Notes under the pieces: model-generated
Seen by the model: the letters and a program-made list of their open reading frames with translations, nothing else
Told to the model about the DNA's origin: nothing
Databases searched by the model: none
Shown: positions 17,326-28,800 of the stretch, in pieces
Layout of the letters: each line of letters opens with the position of its first letter
Position numbering within the stretch: position 1 is the stretch's first letter
Position numbers and translations under genes: made by a program
From: Duffyella gerundensis
GTDB taxonomy: Bacteria > Pseudomonadota > Gammaproteobacteria > Enterobacterales > Enterobacteriaceae
Direction of reading: 5' to 3'
Length of the DNA: 64,000 nucleotides
NCBI RefSeq assembly: GCF_001517405.1
Contig: NZ_LN907827.1
Coordinates: 1,494,587-1,558,586 of the forward strand

Positions 17326-17562
17326 AGGTATCCGGAATCTGTGCTGTTGTTGCACTGGTTCACCCTGAACCAGCTTTCTGCGCAAAATACTTTATAGTGC
17401 ATATTGCGCTTATACTATCAGGCTATTCTGTAAGGTTGAATTATCCGAAAACAAGCGGATAAACCCGCGAAAACAGTGAACAAATTGGCTCGGCCGCTGT
17501 CGGAAAGCGGAATAATCCATTAATATGGGTGCGATTGATTTAAGCACACGAAAGGGGGGGAT

Positions 17563-19125
17563 GTGCTAATTAAAAGTAAAACCAAAAAAGAGAATACGTT
17601 GCGCTGGTTAAGTGCGGCGGTTCTTCTTGCGATGTACGCCAACAACAGTTGGGCTTTCAGCATTGATGACGTCGCAAAACAGGCGAAAGATTTGGCAGGA
17701 AAAAGCTTTGAAGCGCCTAAAAGCAATTTGCCCTCTCAGTTGCGTGACATGAAATATGCCGATTACCAACAAATTCAGTTTAACCACGACAAAGCTTACT
17801 GGGGCAAGTTAAAGACCCCGTTTAAGCTCGAGTTTTACCATCAGGGAATGTATTTTGACGTGCCGGTTAAGCTCAATGAGGTAACCGCCAACACCGTTAA
17901 AGAGATCAAATATAATCCTGAATACTTTAACTTTGGCAGCGTGCAGCACGATCCGGAAACGGTTAAAAACCTCGGTTTTGCTGGGTTTAAAGTGCTCTAT
18001 CCGCTGAACAGCAAAGGGAAAGATGACGAGATCACCAGCTTCCTTGGCGCGAGCTATTTCCGCGTCATTGGCGAAGGTCAGGTTTACGGCCTTTCAGCGC
18101 GCGGCTTAGCGATCGACACGGCGTTGCCGTCTGGCGAAGAGTTCCCACGCTTTAAAGCGTACTGGATTGAACGTCCAAAACCACAAGACAAGCAGCTGGT
18201 GATTTATGCGCTGCTTGATTCGCCACGTGCAACCGGTGCCTACCGTTTTGTTATTCATCCAGGCCGGGAAAGTGTGGTTGACGTGCAGTCCAAAGTCTAT
18301 CTGCGTGACAGCGTAGGTAAACTGGGCGTGGCACCGCTGACCAGCATGTTCCTGTTCGGGGCTAACCAGCCTTCGCCGGTCACCAACTATCGTCCTTCAC
18401 TGCACGATTCAGACGGCCTCTCTATCCACGCTGGCAACGGCGAGTGGATCTGGCGTCCGCTGAATAATCCACGTCATCTGGCGGTCAGCACCTTTACGGT
18501 TGAAAATCCGAAAGGCTTTGGTCTGCTGCAGCGTGGCCGCGAGTTTAATCAGTATCAGGACCTCGACGATCGCTACGATCTGCGTCCAAGTGGCTGGGTT
18601 GAGCCGCAGGGCGACTGGGGCAAAGGACGCATTGAGCTGGTGGAAATTCCAACCGCTGACGAAACCAACGATAACATCGTGGCGTTCTGGTCACCGGAAA
18701 CCCTGCCAGAGCCAGGCAAAGAGATGAACTTCAAATATCGCCTGCACTTTACGCGCGATGAAGATCAGCTGCACTCGCCAGAAACCGCATGGGTGAAAAA
18801 TACCCTGCGTTCTACCGGCGATGTTAAGCAATCTAACCTGGTGCGTCAGCCAGACGGCTCCATCGCTTTCGTTGTTGATTTCAATGGCAAAGAGATGAGC
18901 AAGCTGCCGGAGAATACGCCGGTTACGCCGCAGGTGAGCGTGGGTAAAAATGGCGATGTGGTCGAGCAGACCGTACGTTATAACCCGGTCACCAAAGGCT
19001 GGCGTCTGATTCTGCGCCTGAAGGTAAAAGATGCCAAGCAAACCACTGAAATGCGTGCCGCACTGATGAGCGGTGATAAAACGCTGACGGAAACCTGGAG
19101 CTATCAGCTGCCTGCCAATGAATAA
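17563..19125 (+). CDS. opgG: Periplasmic glucan biosynthesis protein OpgG (MdoG)
   Basis: This 520-residue protein has a signal peptide ending near [10 protein letters not shown]. It works in the periplasm on the glucan backbone made by OpgH. Similarity to E. coli MdoG is very high (for example [11 protein letters not shown] and [19 protein letters not shown]). The start is a GTG at 17563 directly after a run of seven G that serves as ribosome site. An overlapping ATG two bases earlier runs into a stop after two codons. The gene overlaps opgH by eight bases. Confidence 0.95.
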   Translation: MLIKSKTKKENTLRWLSAAVLLAMYANNSWAFSIDDVAKQAKDLAGKSFEAPKSNLPSQLRDMKYADYQQIQFNHDKAYWGKLKTPFKLEFYHQGMYFDVPVKLNEVTANTVKEIKYNPEYFNFGSVQHDPETVKNLGFAGFKVLYPLNSKGKDDEITSFLGASYFRVIGEGQVYGLSARGLAIDTALPSGEEFPRFKAYWIERPKPQDKQLVIYALLDSPRATGAYRFVIHPGRESVVDVQSKVYLRDSVGKLGVAPLTSMFLFGANQPSPVTNYRPSLHDSDGLSIHAGNGEWIWRPLNNPRHLAVSTFTVENPKGFGLLQRGREFNQYQDLDDRYDLRPSGWVEPQGDWGKGRIELVEIPTADETNDNIVAFWSPETLPEPGKEMNFKYRLHFTRDEDQLHSPETAWVKNTLRSTGDVKQSNLVRQPDGSIAFVVDFNGKEMSKLPENTPVTPQVSVGKNGDVVEQTVRYNPVTKGWRLILRLKVKDAKQTTEMRAALMSGDKTLTETWSYQLPANE

Positions 19126-21688
19126 ATCGATTGTTACTCCCGAAGAGTATATTGATGCGCTGCCGCTGGATGCGGCACGTAAAGCGCAACTGGTCAGTGA
19201 ACTTCCCGGACCTGGGGAAGATCACCGTTACACCAGGCTGCACCAGCAGCTTGGTCAGGATGGACCGGTAGAAACTCGCCCCGATGATGCACCGCTGAAC
19301 TCGGTGAAATCACGTATTGAAATGAGCTGGCCCGATTCACTCGCTAACGGCGAGCAGTTCAGTACCGACTATCAGGGCCGTACCACGCTGAAAGCGATGC
19401 CGCCGGTTAAGCGTTCACTGATGTTTCCGGAAGCGTGGCGCACCAACCCGGTGGCGCGCGCCTGGGATTCATTCCGTGGCCGTAAATCGACCATGCGTTA
19501 TGCCAACGCAGAAGAGCAACGCCAGGAAGATAAGTGGCGGCACGTAGGGTCGATTCGTCGCTACATCCTGCTGATCCTGACCATGTTCCAGACCGTCATT
19601 GCGACCTGGTACATGAAAACCATTCTGCCTTACCAGGGCTGGGCCTTGATCGATCCGATGGAAATGATCAACCAGAACTGGCAGCAGTCGGTGTTGCAGA
19701 TCCTGCCGTACGTGTTGCAAACCGGTATTCTGTTCCTGTTTGCCATCCTGTTCTGCTGGGTTTCGGCGGGCTTCTGGACGGCGCTGATGGGCTTTCTGCA
19801 GCTGCTGATTGGACGCGATAAGTACAGTATTTCGTATTCCACCACCGGCGATGAACCGATCAATCCTGAGCATCGTACCGCGTTGATCATGCCGATCTGT
19901 AACGAGGACGTAGAGCGGGTGTACGCCGGTCTGCGCGCCACCTGGGAATCGGTGGTGCGTTCCGGTCAAAGCGAGCATTTTGACGTCTACATCCTCAGCG
20001 ACAGCTACGATGCCGATATTGCGGTAGCCGAGCAGAAAGCCTGGATGGAACTGGTCAAAGATGTTGGCGGCGCCGGTAAGATCTTCTATCGCCGCCGTCG
20101 TCGTCGCGTGAAGCGTAAAAGCGGCAACATCGATGACTTCTGTCGTCGCTGGGGCAGCAACTACAGCTACATGGTGGTGCTGGATGCGGATAGCGTCATG
20201 AGCGGTGAGTGTCTGACCGGTCTGGTTCGCATGATGGAAGCCAACCCGAAAGCGGGCATTATCCAGTCGTCGCCAAAAGCGTCCGGCATGGATACGCTGT
20301 ATGCGCGTTGTCAGCAGTTCGCCACCCGCGTTTACGGGCCATTGTTCACCGCCGGTCTGCACTTCTGGCAGCTTGGTGAGTCGCACTATTGGGGCCATAA
20401 CGCCATTATCCGCGTGAAGCCGTTTATCGAGCACTGTGCGCTGGCGCCGTTGCCGGGCGAAGGTTCCTTTGCCGGTTCCATTCTCTCGCATGACTTTGTG
20501 GAAGCTGCGCTGATGCGTCGTGCCGGTTGGGGCGTCTGGATCGCCTATGACCTGCCTGGCTCCTATGAAGAGCTGCCGCCAAACTTGCTGGATGAGCTGA
20601 AGCGTGACCGTCGCTGGTGTCACGGTAACCTGATGAACTTCCGCCTGTTCCTGGTCAAAGGCATGCACCCGGTTCACCGTGCGGTGTTCTTAACCGGCGT
20701 GATGTCCTATCTGTCAGCACCGCTGTGGTTCCTGTTTTTGGCACTTTCAACGGCGTTGCAGGTGGTGCATACGCTGATGGAGCCGCAGTACTTCCTGCAG
20801 CCACGTCAGCTCTTCCCGGTTTGGCCGCAGTGGCGACCCGAACTGGCGATTGCGCTGTTCTCTACCACGCTGGTGCTGCTGTTCCTGCCGAAGCTGCTGA
20901 GCGTGGTGCTGATCTGGTGCAAAGGAGCGAAGCCTTACGGTGGCGCTATCCGGCTGTTCTTCTCGCTGCTGTTGGAAATGCTGTTCTCGGTGCTGCTGGC
21001 ACCGGTGCGTATGCTGTTCCACACGGTGTTCGTGGTCAGCGCCTTCCTCGGCTGGGAAGTGGTCTGGAACTCACCGCAGCGTGATGATGATGCCACCCCC
21101 TGGGGCGAAGCGTTTCGTCGTCACGGTTCGCAGATGCTGTTGGGTATTGTCTGGGCGGCAGGGATGGGCTGGCTGGATCTCAACTTCCTGTGGTGGCTGG
21201 CGCCCATCGTCTTCTCGTTGATTCTGTCGCCGTTTGTGTCGGTGTTCTCCAGCCGGGCCACCAACGGCCAGGCGAGCCGCCGTATGCAGCTGTTCCTGAT
21301 TCCGGAAGAGTACGATCCGCCGAAAGAACTGCTGGATACCGATCGTTATCTGATGCTGAACCGCGAACGCGTGCTGAAAAATGGCTTTATGCATGCGCTG
21401 TTCCATCCATCATTTAACGCGCTGGCCACCGCCATGGCGACCTCGCGTCACCTGAAGAGCGATCTGCTGGAGCACGCACGCGATCGGCATGTCGATCAGG
21501 CATTGAGCGATGCGCCAGCTAAGCTCACACGCGATCAGCGTCTGGTGCTGCTAAGCGATCCGGTCACGCTGGCGCGGGTGCACTATCGCCTGTGGCAGAA
21601 TGCGGATAAATATCATGAATGGATCGAGCAGTACCGTACGTTGCAGTTGAATCCGCTGGCGTTGCCAGCAGGACAACCGCGCGATTAA
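19118..21688 (+). CDS. opgH: Glucan glucosyltransferase OpgH (MdoH)
   Basis: This 856-residue inner membrane GT2 enzyme polymerises the beta-1,2-glucan backbone from UDP-glucose. The large cytosolic domain (about residues 250-520) shows LDADSVMSG and the product-binding motif RDRRWCHGN. Membrane spans lie near 145-170, 195-225 and in the 520-700 region. The ATG lies inside the end of opgG, so the two are translationally coupled. A terminator follows the stop. Confidence 0.95.
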   Translation: MNKSIVTPEEYIDALPLDAARKAQLVSELPGPGEDHRYTRLHQQLGQDGPVETRPDDAPLNSVKSRIEMSWPDSLANGEQFSTDYQGRTTLKAMPPVKRSLMFPEAWRTNPVARAWDSFRGRKSTMRYANAEEQRQEDKWRHVGSIRRYILLILTMFQTVIATWYMKTILPYQGWALIDPMEMINQNWQQSVLQILPYVLQTGILFLFAILFCWVSAGFWTALMGFLQLLIGRDKYSISYSTTGDEPINPEHRTALIMPICNEDVERVYAGLRATWESVVRSGQSEHFDVYILSDSYDADIAVAEQKAWMELVKDVGGAGKIFYRRRRRRVKRKSGNIDDFCRRWGSNYSYMVVLDADSVMSGECLTGLVRMMEANPKAGIIQSSPKASGMDTLYARCQQFATRVYGPLFTAGLHFWQLGESHYWGHNAIIRVKPFIEHCALAPLPGEGSFAGSILSHDFVEAALMRRAGWGVWIAYDLPGSYEELPPNLLDELKRDRRWCHGNLMNFRLFLVKGMHPVHRAVFLTGVMSYLSAPLWFLFLALSTALQVVHTLMEPQYFLQPRQLFPVWPQWRPELAIALFSTTLVLLFLPKLLSVVLIWCKGAKPYGGAIRLFFSLLLEMLFSVLLAPVRMLFHTVFVVSAFLGWEVVWNSPQRDDDATPWGEAFRRHGSQMLLGIVWAAGMGWLDLNFLWWLAPIVFSLILSPFVSVFSSRATNGQASRRMQLFLIPEEYDPPKELLDTDRYLMLNRERVLKNGFMHALFHPSFNALATAMATSRHLKSDLLEHARDRHVDQALSDAPAKLTRDQRLVLLSDPVTLARVHYRLWQNADKYHEWIEQYRTLQLNPLALPAGQPRD

Positions 21689-21706
21689 TCGGGCTGGAGA
21701 GATGAA

Positions 21707-21732
21707 AAAGCGGCAGCGATGCCGCTTTTTTT
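21707..21732 (+). terminator. Terminator after opgH
   Basis: Stem AAAGCGGCA / TGCCGCTTT with loop GCGA, followed by T. It lies 18 bases after the opgH stop and inside an open frame that extends yceK upstream, which argues against that longer start. Confidence 0.85.
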
Positions 21733-21839
21733 ATGCAGTTTTATCGCGATTTGCCGATAATATCCCCACCTCTGACGCCGGGAAGAGACGGTTTTTCGCC
21801 GGTGAATTACCATGCCGCGCCGACAGGCAGGATAACCTC

Positions 21840-22076
21840 ATGATTTTACGTCGCTTACTGATTACAGGATTATGCATCACGCTGCTCAGCGGATGTGGCA
21901 GCATTGTCAGCCGCACGTTTCCGGGGCAGGGGAAGGGAAATCAATACTATCCGGGCGTGCAATGGGATGTGCAGGACGGACCGTGGCGCTTTTTGACCAT
22001 TATCGATCTTCCGCTATCACTGGTGGTGGACACCCTGCTGTTACCAGTGGATGCCCACCACGGGCCTTACGAATAA
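21840..22076 (+). CDS. yceK: DUF1375 lipoprotein YceK
   Basis: This 78-residue lipoprotein has the signal sequence LLITGLCITLLSGC, with the lipidated cysteine near residue 19. A short domain matches E. coli YceK (IIDLPLSLVVDTLLLPVD). Its role is not established. I used the ATG at 21840, since a longer frame from 21702 would include the opgH terminator and destroy the signal peptide. It ends exactly at the base next to the convergent msyB stop. Confidence 0.88.
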   Translation: MILRRLLITGLCITLLSGCGSIVSRTFPGQGKGNQYYPGVQWDVQDGPWRFLTIIDLPLSLVVDTLLLPVDAHHGPYE

Positions 22077-22499
22077 TCAGGCGCGATTATCCGCGTCGGT
22101 ATTATCGTCGGCCCATTCGTCGGCCGCAGTAGCGCCTTCTTCAGTATCTTCCGGCGGAGAGAGTTGAAATTCGCCGTCATCCCATTCGTGCAGCGTGTTT
22201 TCTGGCAGCCACTCTTGACGCAGTTCAATCTCGTCAAAGTCACCGTCAAAAATAGCCTGTGCCGCTTCGCCGCTGCACAGCGGCAGGCAATCGCCTTCGC
22301 TGCCTTCATCAGTGAAAAATTCCGCCTGCCACATGATGTCGCCATCCTGCATGACAAACTTTTGCAGGTTGAACTGGGCAACGCTGGCCTCGTCTTCGTC
22401 CGTGTCCGGATTTTCTTCAAGGTACAATTCACGTGCTGCATCAATGGCTTCTTCTAAGGTGCTGTACATATCACGCTCTACTTTGAACTCGTCGTCCAT
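22077..22499 (-). CDS. msyB: Acidic protein MsyB
   Basis: This 140-residue highly acidic cytosolic protein matches E. coli MsyB over nearly its whole length, for example YSTLEEAIDAARE, VMQDGDIMWQAEFFTDEG and EWLPENTLHEWDDGEFQL. MsyB was found as a multicopy suppressor of secretion defects; the mechanism is unclear. The ATG at 22499 has AGGAGA seven bases upstream, so this version starts about ten residues earlier than E. coli. The tail is longer and rich in D and N. Confidence 0.92.
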   Translation of the reverse strand: MDDEFKVERDMYSTLEEAIDAARELYLEENPDTDEDEASVAQFNLQKFVMQDGDIMWQAEFFTDEGSEGDCLPLCSGEAAQAIFDGDFDEIELRQEWLPENTLHEWDDGEFQLSPPEDTEEGATAADEWADDNTDADNRA

Positions 22500-22608
22500 T
22501 GTCTTTCTCCTGGCAGGTTAAAATCATTCCCGGAAAGAATAGCTTAAAATTTCGCGAATAAACCGTCATCTGCAGGGGTTGCGACAAATTTGACCAGCAG
22601 CGCCCGCC

Positions 22609-25600
22609 TTACGCATCGCAGGTTAACGCCGGTTGCAGCTCCAGCTCCAGCGCCGACAGCAGTGCAACGCACCCGACGATGGCGTCCGACCGCTCCGCGA
22701 CGGTTAACGTGCTCACCTTTTGCAGCCGTGAACAGAGGTCGATCAGTGCCTGATGCTGCACCATCCTGGCGCTGCCGAGCAGTCGGTGCGCCAGTGACGC
22801 CACGCGTTCCAGCTGCTGCTGCTGAAAGGCCTGCTGTAATCGTTCGCTGTCCTGCCGGTTCGCCTCGATCAGCGTGGCGACAATCTCCGCCAGCGCCTGC
22901 GGATCGTTTCCGGTCATGGTTTTCAGGGTCGCCAGCACGCCGGATTCCTGCGGCAGCGGCAGCGGCAGCGGCGTGCGCGGACCATATTGATTCACGCAGG
23001 CCAGCAGGGTGGCCAGACGCAGCGGCTTGAACAGGCAATCATCCATGCCCGCCGCCAGCGCGCGCTGCTTCATCGCCTCCTCCGCCTGCGCGGTGTAACC
23101 AAACAGCGGGCAGGGCGCAACGCCGCGCTGCTGCTCGGTCTGACGTATCGCCTGGGCCAGCGCAAAGCCATCCATTCCCGGCATGTGGCAGTCGGTAATC
23201 ACCAGGTCAAACGTTTGATCTCGCCATAACGTCAGCGCCTGTTCGCCGCCGCTGGCTTCGGTGGCCTGATGTCCGGCGGCGGCCAACTGCTGTTTCAGCA
23301 ACAGGCGATTGGGCTGGTGATCGTCAACGATTAATACCCGCAGCGGTGCCACCCTGGCGTGGGCCGTTTGCAAACGCTCGCTGGCGAGTGCCGATGCTGG
23401 CGCCGCGGTAAAGCTAAAGCAGAAGGTACTGCCAACATTTTCCTCGCTTTCAAGCGTCAGCTCGCCGCCCAGCAGCGTAGCCAGCTCCCGGCAGATGTTC
23501 AGTCCCAGCCCGGTGCCTTGTGCCGGATGGTCGTTATCGAGACGGATGAACGGCTCAAAAATCGCCTGCTGCTGGGCAGCGGTAATGCCCGGTCCGCTGT
23601 CGCGCACGCACAGGCTATAGCGATCGCTGCCTGCCTGTTGGGTGAGCGAGAGAAAGACAGTGCCGCTGTCGCTGTAGCGCACGGCGTTGCTGAGCAGATT
23701 AGACAGGATCTGATGCAGTTTAGTGCCGTCAAACAGCACCACGCGCTGCGTGATATCGCAACGCAGCTGCAGCTGCAGGCCTTTCTCTTCCGCTGAAGCA
23801 GCGAAAAGCTGATGAGCATTTTCCAGCGCGGCGGCAAGATCCACCTCCTGTAACGAGATCTCCAGCTTGCCCGCTTCGATACGCGCCAGATCCAACAGAT
23901 CCCCCACCAGCGCCATCAGGGTATTGGCCGCCTGCCAGGCAACGGCAATATTTTTCTGCCGCTGTTCCGGCACGCTGATCTGATGATGTTCCAGCTCGAG
24001 CAGGCCGGTGAGCGCATTCAGCGGCGTGCGGATTTCATGGCTGATGCGCGATAAAAAGCGGCTTTTCATCGCGTTGGCGTGGTCGGCATCAGATTTGGCC
24101 AGCTGCAGCTGACGCGCATAGTCGCGTTTAATCTGCAAACGCTGCTGTAAATGTCGGTTGCGCCAGTAAATCAGGGTGATAATCAGCAACGCTACCGCGG
24201 CCGCCTGCAAAAAGTAACGGCTGTAGAGATCCCAAATCAGGTAGGCGGTCATCTCCGGGCCATGTTGCCAGTTCGCCAGCTCGCGCTGCTGCTCCTGCGG
24301 CGAGGTCTCGGTCAGGACTTTATTGATGATGGCCAGCAACATGGGATCGCCCTGCTGCAGGCGGAATGCCACCGCGGCAGGCGCCATGCGCAGTGGTGCA
24401 GTGAGCTTCATGCGATTGGGATAGTCGTGATTGACCCAATATTCCGCCGAGATTTGCATGTCGATTACGGCGTTGACTCGCCCGCGGTCCAGCATGCCGT
24501 AAGCGGCTTTGGCATCCTCCGCCGTCACGATATGCAGCAGTGGATAGTGCATCAGCAGCGCCTGCGCCAATCCTTCCACTGCAGGAATGGCGACGGTAAA
24601 GTGCGCGTCTCGCCGCAGCACGCGCGCAGGCTGTTGATGGCTGGTGACCAGCACCCACGGCGAGCGGGCGTAAGGGCGCGAAAGCTGCGCATCATTATGC
24701 GGCGACAGATGCGCCACGCTGGCCACCAGCAGGGTGGTCGGTGCGTGATCCGCTGCGCCTGCTGTCAGGGTGCGGAAGACAATGCCGCTGCGCTGGGTAA
24801 TTTGCGTCAGCAAAGGTTGTACCAGCCCGGTCTGATGTCCATAGCGATCAATGTAGCTGAAAGGCGCGACCGCACGCGGCAGCACCACATCCACGCTGCG
24901 ATGCTGCTGCAGCCACTGTTTCTCCTCTTTGCTGAGGTTCAGCGGGTCATAGCGGGTGACAAAAGAGGCATCCAGCCCCCAGTTACTGGCGATACGAATT
25001 TTCGCTGCCAGCGGCATCGCGGTCAGCACCTGATTTACGGCGTCCATCAGTGGCTCGTGGGCGCGATCGGTGGCGAAACTCAGCGAGAGATCCTGTAAAA
25101 ATGGCGGCGCAAAAAAACGCAAATCGCCTTTATGGTTATATTGCAGCAGCGATTGCGCGGTGGCGCGATTAAGCAGCACGCCATGTATCTGCTGATACTG
25201 TAACGCGGCGACGGCATTCGCATAGTGATGCCAGGAACTCAGCGTGATCGCCGGCCAGTGCAGGCGGGTGCGCGCTTCCAGCTGGCCACGCTGAATCATA
25301 CCCAACGTTTTGAAGGGCATCGTGGCCTGATCCTGGCGGGTCAGACGACGATCGTGCATGACCACCAGATTATCCAGAATCCATGGCTGAGAAACTAACC
25401 ACTGATTTTCTTCGTTGAGCGCGGGAGAATAGAGCGCCAGCAACGTCACTTCGCCGCGCGCCAGCGCCTGTCGGGCAGCGTTGAAATCGGGATAATGGTG
25501 GACGATAACCGGTTTCTTTAATGCCTGAGCGATGGCGTTGATGTAATCCGCCGCGATGCCTTCCCACTGCGATTCTGCTGGTTGCTGGAGCAGCGGCGGA

Positions 25601-25794
25601 TGCGCATTGCCCCAGATCGCCACGTGCAGCGCCGGATGAACGGCCAGCCAGGCTTCTGAGACAGCGGTCAGTTGTGGATCGCCCTGAGCAATCGAGGTGC
25701 GACTGATGAGTTCCACCGGCGCGTGCTCACCCTGAGCGGTGAAGGTAAAGCTGAAAAAGGTAAGCCAAACCACAGCCCTGATAACACGCCGCAT
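22609..25794 (-). CDS. BvgS/EvgS-type hybrid sensor histidine kinase (first of tandem pair)
   Basis: This 1061-residue multidomain kinase has a signal peptide (1-22) and two periplasmic substrate-binding-like (Venus flytrap) domains at about 50-275 and 290-515. One membrane span follows (525-543), then a short coiled linker. The HisKA domain has the phosphorylated His586 in SHEIRTPLN; next come the ATPase domain with GTGLGLNICRELA, a receiver domain with Asp868 in ITDCHMPGMDG, and an HPt domain with His1003 in AHRLLGSAR. It should run a four-step phosphorelay to a separate response regulator. No PAS domain fits in the 40-residue linker, unlike BvgS. It lies downstream of a close relative, 77 bases away on the same strand. 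Ligand unknown. Confidence 0.9.
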   Translation of the reverse strand: MRRVIRAVVWLTFFSFTFTAQGEHAPVELISRTSIAQGDPQLTAVSEAWLAVHPALHVAIWGNAHPPLLQQPAESQWEGIAADYINAIAQALKKPVIVHHYPDFNAARQALARGEVTLLALYSPALNEENQWLVSQPWILDNLVVMHDRRLTRQDQATMPFKTLGMIQRGQLEARTRLHWPAITLSSWHHYANAVAALQYQQIHGVLLNRATAQSLLQYNHKGDLRFFAPPFLQDLSLSFATDRAHEPLMDAVNQVLTAMPLAAKIRIASNWGLDASFVTRYDPLNLSKEEKQWLQQHRSVDVVLPRAVAPFSYIDRYGHQTGLVQPLLTQITQRSGIVFRTLTAGAADHAPTTLLVASVAHLSPHNDAQLSRPYARSPWVLVTSHQQPARVLRRDAHFTVAIPAVEGLAQALLMHYPLLHIVTAEDAKAAYGMLDRGRVNAVIDMQISAEYWVNHDYPNRMKLTAPLRMAPAAVAFRLQQGDPMLLAIINKVLTETSPQEQQRELANWQHGPEMTAYLIWDLYSRYFLQAAAVALLIITLIYWRNRHLQQRLQIKRDYARQLQLAKSDADHANAMKSRFLSRISHEIRTPLNALTGLLELEHHQISVPEQRQKNIAVAWQAANTLMALVGDLLDLARIEAGKLEISLQEVDLAAALENAHQLFAASAEEKGLQLQLRCDITQRVVLFDGTKLHQILSNLLSNAVRYSDSGTVFLSLTQQAGSDRYSLCVRDSGPGITAAQQQAIFEPFIRLDNDHPAQGTGLGLNICRELATLLGGELTLESEENVGSTFCFSFTAAPASALASERLQTAHARVAPLRVLIVDDHQPNRLLLKQQLAAAGHQATEASGGEQALTLWRDQTFDLVITDCHMPGMDGFALAQAIRQTEQQRGVAPCPLFGYTAQAEEAMKQRALAAGMDDCLFKPLRLATLLACVNQYGPRTPLPLPLPQESGVLATLKTMTGNDPQALAEIVATLIEANRQDSERLQQAFQQQQLERVASLAHRLLGSARMVQHQALIDLCSRLQKVSTLTVAERSDAIVGCVALLSALELELQPALTCDA

Positions 25795-25871
25795 AGAACC
25801 CCATCTAAGAATATTCCTAACTGGCGCGCATCATGGTGAACTTTTACGTGATACTCAAGGCTCTGCGGCGA

Positions 25872-28800
25872 TCAGCTGCGGTTTTGAGACGGTTCTTGTT
25901 CGTCGCCAGTCATCATCTGCTGCTGCAGCGTCAGATCCAGCGCCTCAATTTGCTGCGCCAGTTGCGCATACAGCGTGGCAATTTCCGCCCATTGCGTGTG
26001 TCGCGCCACCGTTTCCAGCTGCTGACAGCAGTGAAACAGGCTGTCCAGATGCAGCAGGCGTGCGCCGCCGGCGATCAGATGCGCAATTTGCGCCACCGCC
26101 TGCGCATCCTGCTCTGCAATGGCGGCGGCCAGGCGCTGGATATCGTGACGGTTCTGCTGACGCGTCGCGGCAGCCAGTTCCTGCATGGCATGCTGGTCAG
26201 CTTTTGCCAGTGCCTGAATACGGGCGATCACCTGCGGCGGCGCGGTCTGATTGCCTACCTGGCGCAGCAGTTCCTCCAGCTCCAGCGGTTTGAACAGACA
26301 GCCATCCATGCCAGCCTGTTGAGCGCGCTCAATAATGTGCTGCTCCGCCATGGCGGTCAGTCCCAATAGCCTGACCGGTGCGCGCTGTGCCTGGCGCTCG
26401 GCATCACGTAGCCGCTGCGCAAAAGTAAAGCCGTCCATTACCGGCATATGGCAGTCGGTGATCACCACGTCAAACGGCGCGCTGTTATGCCAGATGCACA
26501 ACGCCTGCTCGCCCTGTTCCGCGGTGGTGACGTCGCAGCCCGCCAGCTCAAGCTGTTGCGACAGCAGCAGGCGGCTCGGCGCGTGATCGTCAACAATCAG
26601 CACGCGTTTATTGAGCTGCAACGAAAGCGCCAGCGGTGCAGCGCGCTCGACCGGTGTGGTAATGGGTGCCGTAAAGCGCAGCATGAAGGTACTGCCTTCG
26701 CCGGGTTCGCTCTCGACGCTGAGCGTCGCGCCACACAGCTCCGCCAGCTGGCGACAGATACTCAGGCCGAGGCCGGTGCCTTTTTGCAGCGTTTCGCCCT
26801 GCACGTAAGGCTCGAAAATGGTTTGCGCCAGCGCCGCACTCATGCCGATACCGCTGTCGCTGACTTCCAGCATATAGAGACCCTGAGCGACATCCGCCGA
26901 TTTCCCCTGATACAGCGCGACGCTGACTTCACCCTGGTCGGTGAATTTGATGGCATTGCTCAGCAGATTAGAGAGCAACTGCTTGAACATCAGCGCATCG
27001 AACAGCACCCACGGCTGATGCAACTCGCACTCATATTGCAGGGTAATGCCTTTTTCCGCCGCCTGAGGGCGGAACAGGGTAATAATCTGCTCGGTCAGGC
27101 GGGTCAGCGACACCGGCTGCGGGCGCATTTGCAGGGTGCCCGATTCGATTTTGGCCAAATCAAGGATATCGCCCACCAGCAGCAGCAGGGCGCGGGAAGA
27201 GTCCGCCGCCGCCTGAATATTGTGCTGATGCTGCGCGGGCTGGCTGAGACCGCGCTGCTCAAGATCCAGCAGCCCAACCAGCGCATTCAGCGGCGTACGG
27301 ATTTCATGGCTCATCTGCGCCAGAAAACGGCCTTTGGCGTCGTTGGCGTTATCCGCCCGCTCACGCGCTTCCAGCAGCGCCTGCTCGTTGTTACGCCGCT
27401 CGTGCAGGTTTTTCTTCAGGATGTAGTTGCGCCAGAAGATGAACAGCACAATCAGCGCCGCCACCGGGGCGTATTGCACAACATAATCGCGATAATCGCT
27501 CCACGGGGTCAGACGCGCCGGACCGGCATCGCTGATCCACTGCGACATTTGCAGATTCAGCGCCTGCGGCGGAAAAGCAAGCAGCCCCTGATTCAAAATC
27601 TCCATCAGCGGCGTATTGTGTTCGCGTGTGGCAAAGGTGACATCGGAAGGCGAGACCGGCGCAGGCATCAGAATGCGAAAGCGATCGCCCAGATAGATTT
27701 TCAGCAAATAGCTGGTGATCTGTTCCGGCAGTACCACCGCATCAATCTGGCCGGTAAAGAGCTGTTCTACCGTGCGAAAGGCATAATCAGTGTGGACAAA
27801 CTTCACCGCGGGAAAGCGTTTGGCCAGCGAGTCGACAAAGGCGAGAGGCTGATAAACCGCCACTTTTTTTCCAGCCATGTCGGCCAGCGATCGCCACGCC
27901 GGAGCATCCTTCCGCGCGACCAGTACCCACGGGCTTTGCATATAGGCGCGCGAGAACAGCAGATGCCGATTGCTGCTGTCCGCAGGATCGGCTACCGCCA
28001 GCATGCCCTGTGCATCCTGTTCCAGCGCTGTTTTTAACGCGATGGCATTATCCACTGGGACAAAGTTGAAGTTCAGCCCGCTACGGGCGGCGATCATTTT
28101 TAACAGATTAATGCTCAGCCCACTGATATCGCCTTCGTCATCAATATAGCTGAGTGGTAGGTGGGTACGGGCAAAATAGACGTTGATCTGCGGATGCTGG
28201 GCAATCCAGTGCTGCAGGTCAGGGCTCAGCGCAAAAGGCACGCGCACCGGTATGTGTTCAAGTCCCATTCCCCAGTATTCATTAATGGCGGTATAGCTGC
28301 TGACCGGCAGGGCGGCCAATACCGCATTAACCGCGTTAATCAACACGTCGTTGTCTGCGCGCGCGGTAAACGTCCAGCGCGTTGCAACAGGCGTAGCCGG
28401 TTCACGGCTGGTCAGCTCGTAAAAACGTCGCTGCTGCAAAAAATAGTTAATCACCGATGCGTGACCCCACATCAGCGTGTCGCTGTCGTAACGGATAGCC
28501 AGTAAACCTTCCAGCACGGAATAAACGGCTTGCAGCGTTGCTTTCGGCCAACGCTGCTGCAGGTTGAGGGGCGCGGTGCTGCCATCGACGTACATCAGGC
28601 GCTGCTGACGTAAATCGTCCTTGGGATCGCTGCTGAGCCGCTGCACCAGCAGGTCATGATCGAGCATCCACGGCAAGGAGTGAAGCATCCCGTCGTTACG
28701 ATCGTTCTCGGTCGACCAAAACGCCAGCATATCAATGTTGCCCGCCTGTAATGCGTCGCGCGCTTGCTGGCTGTTTTCGTAGCGGGTCAGCCTTATCGGT

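Noticed and set aside
21702..21839. Upstream extension of yceK
   Set aside because: It contains the opgH terminator and would remove the N-terminal position of the lipoprotein signal.
24151..25098. A 315-codon plus-strand frame opposite the first hybrid kinase
   Set aside because: Same reasoning: shadow of the flytrap-domain coding sequence with no recognisable motif.
26448..28037. A 529-codon open frame on the plus strand, antisense to the second hybrid kinase
   Set aside because: It lies wholly opposite a well-supported kinase gene, is rich in R, Q and H as expected for an antisense shadow in GC-rich DNA, and has no domain or ribosome site.
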